From assembly GCF_001645685.2 (NCBI RefSeq), contig NZ_CP017080.1, forward strand, positions 3,525,051 to 3,589,050: DNA of 64,000 bases. Reading direction: 5' to 3'. Below the pieces are notes generated by a model. The model did no database searches and was not told the DNA's origin. It was given only the letters and a program-made list of their open reading frames with translations. The DNA is from Peribacillus muralis (GTDB lineage Bacteria; Bacillota; Bacilli; Bacillales; DSM-1321). Shown here piece after piece: positions 24,477 to 35,300 of the stretch; position 1 is the stretch's first letter; each line of letters begins with the position of its first letter. The translations under genes were made by a program, and so were the position numbers.

Positions 24477-26361
24477 ATTGCAGGACTCCATGCACATGCA
24501 CCCGGTCCTTGCCTGAATTCTTCGCGCTATATAAAGCCTCATCGGCCCTTTTGACGATCTCCTTCACACTATCCGATCGTCCTCTTCCCCAATGGGATAC
24601 CCCTACCGAGATCGTCACACCTGGATTGGAAATATCCCTCACTTTATCCTTTAACCGTTCGGCAATTCGGATGCCTGCTTCCAAAGATGCACTCGGCAAG
24701 TATATGGCAAGCTCCTCCCCGCCCCATCTTGCGCCTATATCATGATCACCAATGTACTGCTTGAGAAGGTTCGCCACCTGGATCAGGATTTCATCGCCAA
24801 CCTGATGACCGTATGTATCATTTATACTTTTGAAATTATCAATATCGATCATGATGAATGTTCCCCCTTCATCCTCTTCCATCGATTCAGACATTTTTTC
24901 ATCGAGAAATCTTCTTGAATGGAGCTGTGTCAGATGATCGGTTATCACCATTTTTTCAAGCTCTTCCCGCAGCATCGAATTGGCCATCGCCATGCTGGAG
25001 TGATGGATGAGAGATTGCAGCAGTTTGAACATATCAAATGAAAAGAAATAGGCCTCCGTATGGAGAATGATGGCGAAGCCCTTGCCTTCATTGACTTCTA
25101 TCATCGGTACGGCCATCAGGGAAAGATAACGTAGTTCTTCATCCGGACAATGGACCCTTAGATCGCCGATGAAAAGTGATTCCTTTTCGCACCCAAGTCT
25201 ATCAATCAGGAATGAGACATACAGACCCGCCTCCTTTGAATCAAAAAAATCCGAGCTGCCTGTCAGGAAAGCTCCCCCTTCATCCATGTCCAGCATCATA
25301 AAGCCCACTTGTTCCGCATGAAAGGATTTGATGATCTGGCGTTTCATATATTCCATCGTCTCATCCAAGCGCAGGTTGGAATTCAAATGGTGGGATATCT
25401 CATTTATGAGCTGCAAATCCGTGACAAGCCGCTTCGATTGATGATAAAGCTGGGCATTCTCCAGGGCACTTCCGGCGGTATTCGCAAGCAACGATATAAA
25501 CTTTATTTCCTGCTTTGGGAAAGTGAGTGTTTCAGGAGCAATGACCTGAAGCACCCCATAGACTCCCTGTTTTCCTTTTAATGGTGCATATAGAATGGAT
25601 TGATTTTCAGATGGCTGATCTTCGAACTCCATATTGCCAGATACATAAGCCTGCAAAGCAGCCACATTATCACTATTATATTCAAGTTCCTTAATCGGCA
25701 GGTTTTCATGACCGTCATGATCATGCGAAAGCAACAAGAAATAATCGAAGCTCGGATACACCGTATGTAAGGTAGCGATGATTTCTTCCAACACAGCGTC
25801 CCTGCTCATGGAAGAATGGAACTTTTCCGTGACCTTGAAAAGTTGTTTATATCGCCTTTCATCGTCCGATATTTTCGAAATGGACAAGGCGGTTTTCAAG
25901 ATGGTCGTGAATTCGTTAGAAAAAATGAAGCCTTCCTCCATCGTCAGGCTGGAAAAAACGCTGCCTTCCCGCTCTTTGAATGCCGTCACTCCAATCACCT
26001 TTCCATTATCCCAAAGAGGAATCATGACATGGAAATCGAGGACTCCCGCCTGCATACGGATCATTACTTCCCTATCACCAACTTGATTTCTCCATACCAT
26101 TTCAATGTACTCCTGGATTGGTGCCTCCATGATATAGTCGTACATGCTTCCAGTCGAAGCTTCTTTATAAAATTGCTGTTTCCACTCGTCAAATTTATAG
26201 AAGGTAACCTCTTCCATCGCCAGCAATTCTTTTGTATCCAATAAAAAGGTCTCCAAAAATGTTTCGTAATGAAGTTCCCCCTGTCTATTTTCCATGTGTC
26301 GAAAGAAAAGCAGCCTTAATTGATTTAACAGCTGAGCTGTATTATTCTTCATCTTCATCAT
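24475..26361 (-). CDS. dgcP: Diguanylate cyclase with GAF domains (DgcP/YtrP-like)
   Basis: About 628 aa if started at the ATG cluster 26352-26361; the frame runs on to 26508, but that part looks untranslated. Two GAF-like sensory regions occupy roughly residues 20-400 and a GGDEF domain the last 170. The active-site motif is GGEEL (547-551), an accepted variant. The upstream position that would hold the RxxD inhibitory site reads GDHD, so product inhibition is unlikely. It makes cyclic di-GMP. Position next to rpsD matches B. subtilis dgcP. No strong binding site decides between the three ATGs. Confidence 0.88.
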   Translation of the reverse strand: MMKMKNNTAQLLNQLRLLFFRHMENRQGELHYETFLETFLLDTKELLAMEEVTFYKFDEWKQQFYKEASTGSMYDYIMEAPIQEYIEMVWRNQVGDREVMIRMQAGVLDFHVMIPLWDNGKVIGVTAFKEREGSVFSSLTMEEGFIFSNEFTTILKTALSISKISDDERRYKQLFKVTEKFHSSMSRDAVLEEIIATLHTVYPSFDYFLLLSHDHDGHENLPIKELEYNSDNVAALQAYVSGNMEFEDQPSENQSILYAPLKGKQGVYGVLQVIAPETLTFPKQEIKFISLLANTAGSALENAQLYHQSKRLVTDLQLINEISHHLNSNLRLDETMEYMKRQIIKSFHAEQVGFMMLDMDEGGAFLTGSSDFFDSKEAGLYVSFLIDRLGCEKESLFIGDLRVHCPDEELRYLSLMAVPMIEVNEGKGFAIILHTEAYFFSFDMFKLLQSLIHHSSMAMANSMLREELEKMVITDHLTQLHSRRFLDEKMSESMEEDEGGTFIMIDIDNFKSINDTYGHQVGDEILIQVANLLKQYIGDHDIGARWGGEELAIYLPSASLEAGIRIAERLKDKVRDISNPGVTISVGVSHWGRGRSDSVKEIVKRADEALYSAKNSGKDRVHVHGVLQ

Positions 26362-26637
26362 CCCTATATTACAGCCTATTTTTTTCAGAGAACCTGAGAT
26401 TTCATCATATCCGAAAGGTGAATTGATGCAAAGCAGCCGGAAGCGGACGTTACTTATAACATATAATAAGGGCTCCGCATGATACGGGAAAATCACCCAT
26501 GAATTCATGTTTTATACTCATCATTTCATTATAACGCCCACAATGACAAATCCCCCTTAATAATAGTGTTTAATATTTTAAGCCTTTCCATCTTCTTCGG
26601 ATGACCTCCCCGTTTCTTTAATTAATCGGCGATACCC

Positions 26638-26666
26638 TTGACTCATTGAGCAGAATATTATACAAT
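26638..26666 (+). promoter_or_regulatory. Sigma-A promoter of rpsD
   Basis: TTGACT and TACAAT are separated by exactly 17 bases. This gives a 5' leader of about 180 bases. The gap 26362-26637 before it shows nothing else recognisable. Confidence 0.85.
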
Positions 26667-26672
26667 ACTCCT

Positions 26673-26855
26673 TGTGTAAAATATTGCAGCCTATGTGACA
26701 GCTTTTATGTTCTCATTTTGTTCCTCCATACAGAGGTGTATCTCGTAACTCTCTGCTGCTAGGGCGAAGGTACATGAAAACAAAATGGTCATGATCGTCC
26801 ATTCACACGGTTTTTATTTTACCAAAATAAAAACATTTAAAGGAGGAGTCATCCT
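26673..26855 (+). promoter_or_regulatory. rpsD mRNA leader, probable S4 autoregulatory region
   Basis: A long leader of about 180 bases precedes rpsD. In B. subtilis this leader binds S4 for feedback control. Here it includes a perfect 11-bp hairpin (GTTTTTATTTT / AAAATAAAAAC, 26810-26834) just before the AAAGGAGGA binding site. Confidence 0.55.
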
Positions 26856-27458
26856 ATGGCTCGTTATACTGGCCCAAGCTGGAAACTATCCCGTCGTTTA
26901 GGAATTTCCCTAACAGGTACTGGTAAAGAATTAGAAAAACGCCCTTACGCTCCAGGACAACACGGTCCTAACCAACGTAGAAAAATTTCCGAATACGGAA
27001 TGCAACTACAAGAGAAACAAAAACTTCGTCACATGTACGGAATCACTGAACGTCAATTCCGTTCAATGTTCGACCGCGCTGGCAAACTAAAAGGTGTTCA
27101 TGGTGAAAACTTCATGGTTCTTCTTGAATCACGTCTTGACAACCTAGTTTACCGTCTTGGTTTAGCTCGTACACGTCGTCAAGCACGTCAACTTGTTAAC
27201 CACGGTCACATCATTGTAGACGGACGTCGCGTAGACATCCCTTCTTACAAAGTGTCCCTTGGACAAACAATCGCAGTTCGTGAAAAATCACGTAACTTCT
27301 CAATCATCAAAGAATCAGTTGAAGCAACTAACTTCGTACCTGATTTCCTTACTTTCGATGCTGAGAAATTAGAAGGTACATTCACTCGTTTACCAGAACG
27401 TTCTGAATTGCCTGCTGAAATTAACGAAGCTCTTATCGTTGAGTTCTACTCTCGTTAA
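26856..27458 (+). CDS. rpsD: 30S ribosomal protein S4
   Basis: A 200-aa primary 16S rRNA-binding protein that nucleates 30S assembly. It begins [16 protein letters not shown] and contains an S4 RNA-binding domain near 92-155 ([20 protein letters not shown]). The length and the lack of N-terminal zinc cysteines fit the Bacillus form. Codon use is highly biased, as expected for ribosomal genes. It is preceded by AAAGGAGGAG and is monocistronic, with its own promoter and terminator. Confidence 0.99.
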   Translation: MARYTGPSWKLSRRLGISLTGTGKELEKRPYAPGQHGPNQRRKISEYGMQLQEKQKLRHMYGITERQFRSMFDRAGKLKGVHGENFMVLLESRLDNLVYRLGLARTRRQARQLVNHGHIIVDGRRVDIPSYKVSLGQTIAVREKSRNFSIIKESVEATNFVPDFLTFDAEKLEGTFTRLPERSELPAEINEALIVEFYSR

Positions 27459-27480
27459 TACTTTGTTAACAGCCATTTTA

Positions 27481-27527
27481 AAACCCGTGGAAACATTGAT
27501 TTCAATGTTTTCACGGGTTTTTTCTTT
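27481..27527 (+). terminator. Intrinsic terminator of rpsD
   Basis: A long near-perfect stem (AAACCCGTGGAAACATTGA and its complement) with a T6 run lies 22 bases past the stop. Confidence 0.95.
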
Positions 27528-27707
27528 TGCTCCTGATCTGTGGAACTTACCTTCTCTTGAAACGGGAGGACGTTTTTTTGATGACGGATAAGTTTAGGAA
27601 AAGTAAAAGTGAGTATTTCCGTTAAGTCCACTGAAATTAAATTGAATATAAATCAAAAAAAGTCCACTTATTAACACAATCGTCGATACAAACACTTTAA
27701 ATTTTTT

Positions 27708-27878
27708 CTAAGCATTTCCTCTTTTGTTTCTTTTGAAAAATACTTTGAATATTACTACAATAAGAACAAATAGAGCGAAAAGCCAAGTCAACACTACGTT
27801 ACTTAAGTCGAAAATGTAATTAAGTAACAATACGGAGATTATATAGGTGAAAATAATCATGCTAAACAATTTATTCAT
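27708..27878 (-). CDS. Small two-helix membrane protein, hypothetical
   Basis: A 56-aa frame beginning MNKLFSMIIFTYIISVLLLNYIF, with a second hydrophobic segment (VVLTWLFALFVLIVVIFKVFF) and a basic tail KRNKRGNA. A weak AAAGGTAG site precedes it at long spacing. The AT-rich composition and two-helix layout match the other small membrane proteins of this island. I do not recognise a family. It may be a real small gene or chance hydrophobic reading. Confidence 0.45.
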   Translation of the reverse strand: MNKLFSMIIFTYIISVLLLNYIFDLSNVVLTWLFALFVLIVVIFKVFFKRNKRGNA

Positions 27879-27990
27879 TTATATCTCTACCTTTCGCCTT
27901 ATTTTATGTATAATATTATCAAAATAGACAAATAAGCCGTAGGATAATTTGTTATCAATTTACCCAAAACCCTTATGAATGTTTTTAACT

Positions 27991-28208
27991 TTAGATGAGG
28001 CTACACCCCCTAAACGATCTTCGGATCCAATTCTTTAATTTCCTTGTACTTTTCCAGGGTGCCCTTACCTTTAATTGTTCTAACTCACTCAACTCCTTCG
28101 TTCCTAGGAAAATCGTTTGCCTGCTTGTTGCGAAAACCGGTATACGATTATCGAGCTTATTTCATCAATCGCTTCCCACTTTATTTCTTCTGCGTAACAC
28201 ACTCCTAT
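27991..28208 (-). pseudogene. Frameshifted remnant of a small soluble protein
   Basis: Two minus-strand frames join near 28104-28110. The first reads CYAEEIKWEAIDEISSIIVY and stops at a TAG. The other frame continues FLGTKELSELEQLKVRAPW to a TAA at 27991. Together they look like the C-terminal part of one protein broken by a frameshift, and no start is left. The family is not recognised; the EIKWEAIDEI stretch recalls small PH-like DUF proteins. Confidence 0.4.
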
Positions 28209-28221
28209 GCCCATAGAGAAA

Positions 28222-28268
28222 CACCCTCTTAAGAATCATATTGGATGGATATGAATCAGGGTGTTTTT
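28222..28268 (+). terminator. Terminator-like hairpin in the rpsD-tyrS island
   Basis: AAACACCCT pairs with AGGGTGTTT, and inside TCATAT pairs with ATATGA. A T6 run follows on the plus strand. No plus-strand gene precedes it, so it may be a leftover of the decayed locus. Confidence 0.5.
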
Positions 28269-28458
28269 TCCTTGTCTCATTTAATTTGTTCTCTCCACAC
28301 GAGAAGGGCTTTTTGCTTATGCAGCCAAAATATGAAGTAACTTATTCTGTTTTTATGTACAAAAATCGGTCTACCTTATATATAGAAATTATTCTTCTTT
28401 ATAAAAATTTCAGTATATCAAGCCCATTGCAGTACCTAACCAATTATAATCAAATCAC

Positions 28459-28662
28459 TTATTGGCATTCAAAGGAAAATTCATTTGTAAAACTATTGTG
28501 TATTTCTAAGATAACTTTCCCATTATTTTTATAACATTGACTTGTAGCCGACTTCATTTGCTTGCTATTAAAATAACTTGAAGAAATAATTAGAATGGAG
28601 GATAGAAATAGTACTGTTGTAAGAATTATTGAAATGGATTTAACAAGTTTATTTTGTAGCAT
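28459..28662 (-). CDS. Small exported or membrane-anchored protein, hypothetical
   Basis: A 67-aa protein with a basic start (MLQNKLVKS) and one hydrophobic signal or anchor segment (about 9-30). A short outer part follows, with two cysteines (TSQCYKNNGK and the C-terminal FECQ). The pair could form a disulfide outside the cell. AAAGGAG lies nine bases before the ATG. This layout, signal segment then CYxNxGKVxxE...FECQ, recurs in small Bacillus secreted proteins of unknown role (recollection, not searched). It is AT-rich like the neighbouring genes. Confidence 0.75.
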   Translation of the reverse strand: MLQNKLVKSISIILTTVLFLSSILIISSSYFNSKQMKSATSQCYKNNGKVILEIHNSFTNEFSFECQ

Positions 28663-28849
28663 TTTTAGAATCTCCTTTTTGTAATTATTTGTATATTTTA
28701 ATGAAAGCTCCGAAATTGAAGAATGGAGTAAACATAATCATGAATAAGTGCGCATTCTCTTATTTTAATTGATTGTGACAAACTAACATTTTTAGGTATT
28801 ATATGATATTTTAGCATCATTAGGTTATATATAAAAAGGAGGGCCATCT

Positions 28850-29146
28850 ATGAAAAAAATAGTTAGTATAGTAACACTTATAGTCTTATACTCGTTTGTT
28901 TTATTAACGCATAATGATACCTTAGAATACGATTCTATATTTTATTTATCAAGTTCCTTATTCATATTCTCTTTAATTTTTATATTTTTCTTAAAAACTA
29001 AAGAAAAGATAAATATATTTATTTTAATTGCATTCTTAAATGTTTCAGCAATTTATTTAACAGTAAATTTTCTTATAGGCATAATTCTTTTTTTAGCTTT
29101 CATTATGATTTTATGTTTTTCTATATATTCTTATTTAAATAAATAG
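28850..29146 (+). CDS. Four-helix small membrane protein, candidate immunity partner
   Basis: 98 aa with about four membrane segments (5-22, 29-48, 53-72, 74-95) and short charged loops. An excellent AAAAAGGAGGG site precedes the ATG. It lies 104 bases upstream of, and in the same direction as, the putative bacteriocin gene. Its first half resembles the 60-aa protein at 30400-30582 (both have a Y-x3-FY stretch followed by a hydrophobic run and a basic tail). An immunity or accessory role is only an inference from position and topology. Confidence 0.75.
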   Translation: MKKIVSIVTLIVLYSFVLLTHNDTLEYDSIFYLSSSLFIFSLIFIFFLKTKEKINIFILIAFLNVSAIYLTVNFLIGIILFLAFIMILCFSIYSYLNK

Positions 29147-29172
29147 TACCATAAAAATCGAAAATTATATAA

Positions 29173-29187
29173 ATTTTCTGAATATTA
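29173..29187 (+). promoter_or_regulatory. Candidate CodY box
   Basis: AATTTTCTGAATATT matches the CodY consensus AATTTTCWGAAAATT at 14 of 15 positions. It overlaps an inverted repeat (GAAAATT-N5-AATTTTC, 29161-29179). It lies 63 bases upstream of the secreted-protein gene. Confidence 0.6.
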
Positions 29188-29216
29188 ATTCCCGTTTTAC
29201 CTATTTTATGGTAGGT

Positions 29217-29244
29217 TAATATATGTACATGTACATATATTAAG
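29217..29244. repeat. 28-bp perfect palindrome, probable operator
   Basis: The half-site TTAATATATGTACA is followed at once by its exact reverse complement. It ends seven bases before the frame start at 29251, just ahead of the ribosome binding site, so a bound protein could block transcription or the RNA hairpin could hide the binding site. Confidence 0.8.
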
Positions 29245-29250
29245 AAAGGT

Positions 29251-30024
29251 ATGAAGGCGATGAATTTTAAAAAAGGTACTGTAGTTTTTATGAGTTTTAT
29301 ATTATTACTTGGTACAATTTTAATCTCCCTACCAAGTAAAACATCAGCAACTTCTGAAATACCTGTAGGAGATGAATCTTTAACAATTATTAAAGAAACA
29401 GATAAGAAGTTCGAATATATATTATCAATTGATGGCAACAAAATTCGTTATATTGAGATCACAGAACTTCTGGAAGATGGATCTATAGTTATCCATACGA
29501 AATCTTATAATGAGGAGACAAATGATTTATTACAAGATTTTGAAACAATTATTAAAGATGAAAAAATAACAGATCAAGAAATTTATAAAAATGAAGAAAT
29601 GCCCGAACCCAACATTGAGAATAATTTTCAAAGTATTATGCCTTTTGCTTCTACCTCAAGTAATAAATCGTTAGTTTCTGTATTAAACATAAGCTATAAA
29701 AAGAACTACTCTACAAAAAAAGGAACTGCAACTTATGCGAAATCAGGAACTAAGACAGCTAAACTAAGTTCTAAAACATTTGATACTCATGCAAGGGGGG
29801 TTGATTCTATAAGAGGTGTAGAAAATGGAACTTTAGCTGGGTGGTTAATCGCTGCTTTCACAGGTGGTGGTTTAACTGCAGGAAAAATAATTTCTTTACA
29901 AACCCTTAAAACTGTCATTAAAAATGTTGCAGGGCCTGTGGCTGTTGTAGCTAATGCTTGGGCATTGGGACAATGGCTGTATCACTACAATACAATTTCT
30001 TACAACTTCTCTAAAATTAAATAA
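29251..30024 (+). CDS. Secreted protein, putative large bacteriocin (geobacillin-26-like)
   Basis: 257 aa. It has a signal peptide at about 5-33 (FKKGTVVFMSFILLLGTILI, then SATSE). An acidic segment rich in I, E and D (about 35-125) may be a pro-region. The C-terminal 125 residues carry Lys/Thr-rich repeats (YSTKKGTATYAKSGTKTAKL) and a long Gly/Ala hydrophobic part (GWLIAAFTGGGLTAGK ... VAGPVAVVANAWALGQWLYHY). That layout recalls large unmodified bacteriocins of the geobacillin 26 group, but I cannot confirm homology. A second ATG at 29260 is possible. The gene is AT-rich and has its own terminator. Confidence 0.7.
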   Translation: MKAMNFKKGTVVFMSFILLLGTILISLPSKTSATSEIPVGDESLTIIKETDKKFEYILSIDGNKIRYIEITELLEDGSIVIHTKSYNEETNDLLQDFETIIKDEKITDQEIYKNEEMPEPNIENNFQSIMPFASTSSNKSLVSVLNISYKKNYSTKKGTATYAKSGTKTAKLSSKTFDTHARGVDSIRGVENGTLAGWLIAAFTGGGLTAGKIISLQTLKTVIKNVAGPVAVVANAWALGQWLYHYNTISYNFSKIK

Positions 30025-30033
30025 CCTTTTATT

Positions 30034-30077
30034 AAAAAAAGCATTAGGTTTTACATTTTATCCTAGTGCTTTTTTTA
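30034..30077 (+). terminator. Intrinsic terminator of the putative bacteriocin gene
   Basis: AAAAAAAGCATTAGG pairs with CCTAGTGCTTTTTTT with one wobble, ten bases past the stop. Confidence 0.9.
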
Positions 30078-30399
30078 GAATTCCGAACTATTTAACAAAA
30101 AAACAGCAAAAAAAACTATTCTTTAATTTTGATTAAAAAGTTAAAAATTGCTCAAAATGAACTTTGCCTGCCTGTTTTTTATAGTAGTGTTATCCACCGT
30201 TTTCTTATTAGCCTTTTGAATTCTAAAAGTGCTAATCCAGTCTCTTTTAAGAAGATATAACCAAAAGTTAAAAACTCCAATATTTTGAGCCGATAAAAGC
30301 AATGCTTTGTCTACCGCCCTTTAAAAACCTCACAGTTCCCCCTTTATTTTAAAATTGCTCTGTATAATACGATTAAATGAACCAAAGAGAGGTAAGATT
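30078..30399. other. AT-rich intergenic gap
   Basis: No credible gene. A hairpin (TTAGCCTTTT / AAAAGTGCTAA, 30207-30235) and a TATAAT at 30363-30368 without a good -35 are the only marks. The latter may serve the next small gene. Confidence 0.4.
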
Positions 30400-30582
30400 A
30401 TGAAATTATTGACCGGCACGATAGCATTGTCCGTTTCCTTTATCCTATTTATTTATCTGTATGGTTTACAAGCTGATTCTTCTATTAAATACAATGCAAC
30501 TTTTTATACGTTTCCCGCACTCCTATTTTTTATAGCGTTATTTTGTTTTGTATCATTGATGGTGAAAAATAACAAAGACTGA
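30400..30582 (+). CDS. Small two-helix membrane protein, hypothetical
   Basis: A 60-aa protein with membrane segments at about 3-20 and 32-53, a short polar loop (QADSSIKYNATFYTF) and a basic tail KNNKD. GAGAGG lies seven bases before the ATG; the frame also extends upstream to 30355, but that part has no binding site. The SSIKYNATFY loop resembles the same loop of the 98-aa protein at 28850, suggesting a small paralogous family on both sides of the putative bacteriocin gene. Confidence 0.7.
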   Translation: MKLLTGTIALSVSFILFIYLYGLQADSSIKYNATFYTFPALLFFIALFCFVSLMVKNNKD

Positions 30583-30676
30583 CCAACTCCGATTGTCCAT
30601 TCATTATCATGTTTTTTCTAGCCCTTCAATCAAATACTCTCACAAATCATTGGTTTTTTGTTTTGTTCTTACACAG

Positions 30677-30705
30677 CAAAGCCCGGCTGTCACTCAGCCG
30701 GGCTT
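30677..30705 (-). terminator. Hairpin terminator of tyrS
   Basis: The GC-rich perfect stem AAGCCCGGCTG / CAGCCGGGCTT lies just past the tyrS stop. The T tract is short. Confidence 0.75.
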
Positions 30706-30713
30706 CACTACAC

Positions 30714-32262
<1,549 letters not shown>

Positions 32263-32273
32263 TTGGTATTAAC

Positions 32274-32302
32274 TTTTTATCATACATAAGTTTGCTTGTC
32301 AA
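32274..32302 (-). promoter_or_regulatory. Sigma-A promoter of the tyrS T-box transcript
   Basis: A perfect -35 TTGACA (32297-32302) and a weak -10 TAAAAA lie 17 bases apart, just upstream of the T-box RNA. Confidence 0.65.
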
Positions 32303-32396
32303 CATTCCCCTTACAGATTCTAGAAAAATAAGAAAGATGTCCTTTCGCCTACTTGTTATATGCTATAATATATGTGATTTCAGGGGGTATGATACG

Positions 32397-35300
32397 ATGA
32401 ATAATAATCTAAAAGATAGATTACGAACGGCATGGCAGCAGCTGACCCGTTTTTTCGGAAATGAAAAGACACAAAAAAACGCGCGAGTAACCTACCAGGT
32501 CATTTGGAATTTAACGCTGATCCTCTTTATTGTCGGGATTCTAGGATTCTCATTCGCCGGCGGCGTTGGAGCCGGCTATTTCGCTGCCCTCGTCAAAGAT
32601 GAGCCGGTACGCTCTAAAGAAGATCTAAAAAAAGACATCTACAATTATGAAGAGACCTCTGAAGTATACTTTGCCAATGATGTATACTTGGGCAAGCTCA
32701 AGAGCGATCTCGAGCGTGAGGAAGTATCAATAGACAAAGTTTCCAAGCATCTTCAGAATGCCGTCATTGCGACAGAAGATGAGTATTTTTATGAACATGA
32801 CGGAGTTGTCCCTAAGGCCATCCTCCGTGCCGTTTACCAAGAATTCTCCAATGCATCCGTCCAATCGGGAGGAAGCACATTGACACAGCAGCTCATTAAA
32901 AACCAAGTGCTGACAAACGAAGTCTCGTTTGATCGGAAGGCCAAGGAAATCCTGCTCGCACTCAGGGTGGAGAAGTTCTTTGAAAAGAAAGAAATCCTGG
33001 AAACCTACCTAAACGTCTCCACTTTAGGGAGAAATTCTTCGGGTCGGAACATTGCCGGTGTCGAGTCGGCTGCTGAAGGAATATTTGGTGTGGAGGCGAA
33101 AGACCTGAGCCTGCCCCAATCCGCGTTCATCGCTGGATTGCCGCAAAGCCCATTTGGCTATACACCCTATACGCAGCAAGGTAAATTGAAAGAAAATCAA
33201 CAACCCGGCATCAACCGGATGAAAACCGTTTTAAAACGGATGTATAGTAACGGATACATAACGAAGGATGAGTATGATAAAGCAACAGCATACGACATAA
33301 CCAAAGACTTTATCGGTAAATCGGAGCTGCCATCGGAGAAGTATCCATGGCTCACCTATGAAATTGAAAAACGCTCGATCGAAATCCTTTCTGTCAATCT
33401 GGCAAAAGAAGATGGATATGAAGAAAAGGACTTAGAGGATGATGATTTAAAAGCGCAATATGTAGCACTTGCCGATCGTAAGCTTCGACAAAATGGCTAT
33501 AAGATTTATACGACCGTCAACAAAAAGATTTATGACAGGATGCAGGAAGTAACGAAAAACTATCCGAACTTCGGATATGATAAACCGACGCAAATCGTCG
33601 ATGCCGATACGAAGGAAACGAAAACCGTGAGCCAGCCCGTTGAGGCAGGAGCGATTCTTATCGAGAATAAAACGGGGAAAATCATCAGTTTCGTAGGCGG
33701 CCGCGATTTCAAGCGGGCACAGACGAACCACGCCACCAAATCATTGCGCTCAAACGGTTCAACGATGAAGCCATTGCTTGTATATGGACCAGGCATCGAA
33801 CTGGGCAAGATCTCGCCTGGCAGCGTATCGGCGAACGTGCCGATTTCCATTGGAAATTGGAGTCCAGGAAACTATGGCGGCGGGAGCTATACGGGCGTAT
33901 CGACTGCCCGCGAGGCCCTGAAGAAGTCCTACAATATCCCGGCAGCGATCTTTTACAAAAAGATAATCAACCTGAGACCTGCTTCATATTTGGAGAAAAT
34001 GGGCTTCTCCACCGTGACGAAAGGCGATTACTACAACCTATCCATGTCATTGGGTGCCATGGACAGAGGTGTAACCGTTGAAGAAAACGTCAATGCGTTT
34101 GGCACATTTGCCAATTCAGGAGAATTCATCGATGCTTATATGATCGATAAAATCGTTTCGAAAGATGGCAAAGTCATCTATCAGCATAAAGTGAAACCAG
34201 TGGATGTTTTCTCTCCGCAAGCCGCTTACCTGACGCTTGATATGATGCGCGATGTCGTAAACAGCGGGACGGCGGCTTCGGTCAGGAACCGCTTGGCCTT
34301 CTCAAGCGATTGGGCCGGTAAAACCGGAACTTCACAAAACTATTGGGATGCCTGGTTCGTAGCCACCAACCCGAATGTATCGTTCGGGACATGGATCGGT
34401 TATGACAAGCCGAAATCCTTGCAGGGCACCTATAACGGACTGGAATACAATAAACGGAATATGTACTATTGGGCGGATTTGATCAACGCGGCCTACAAGG
34501 TCGAACCGAAACTCATCGATCCCGATAAACGATTCCAAATGCCTGGCGGAATCGTCAGCCGTTCCTTCTGCGGCGCGTCCGGACTGCTGCCTTCAAGCTC
34601 TTGCCAAAAGGCCGGACTTGTCAAGTCGGATTTATTCATCGCCAAGTACGCACCGTCCAAGGCAGATAATAGTTTCATAGATGGACAATATGTTTCCGTC
34701 GGCAGCAAGCGCTACGCCGCCCTTCCGCAAACACCTGGCGAATTCACGAGCGGCGGGTTCATGCTTAACCCAGATTCGTTTGCAGATATCGGGTTGCAAT
34801 ATGTACTTGACCCTGGCGCCATCACTCCTGGTGGCGAAAAAGCGGGGGAAGTCGTTGCGACGAAAGCAAAATTGAATGATAACGGCAAAGCGCCCGATCC
34901 CCTTTCCATAACCATGAGTAACGATAGCATTACGTGGGGGCTGCATCCTGAAGGGGATGTCGTCGGCTATCGTGTCTATAAGGATGGCAAAAAAGTGGCG
35001 AGCATCAATGCTGGGGCTGAGCTTGCTTACAAAGTCGGCTCAGGCGGCTCTTATTACGTAACGGCCGTTGACATAGTCGGAAAAGAATCAGCTCCATCCC
35101 AGCATGTCGAAAGCGGTGCTAAAAAGACAAGCTCCAAAGAGGATTCGACCAGCAATAAAGAAGATCGCACAAAAGATAAAATCGTAAACGATGATAAAAA
35201 GTCCGGATCAAAAGAAGAGAACCACCCTTCTGATTCGGACAAAGACAAAGATAAAGATACTAATAAGCAGCAAGATCAAGAAAAAAATAAAGATCCAAAT

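Noticed and set aside
26362..26508. N-terminal extension of the diguanylate cyclase frame
   Set aside because: No binding site at 26508 and the segment lacks family-like sequence.
32292..32396. N-terminal extension of the PBP frame
   Set aside because: It covers the region between the tyrS promoter and the real binding site; AGGGGG places the start at 32397.
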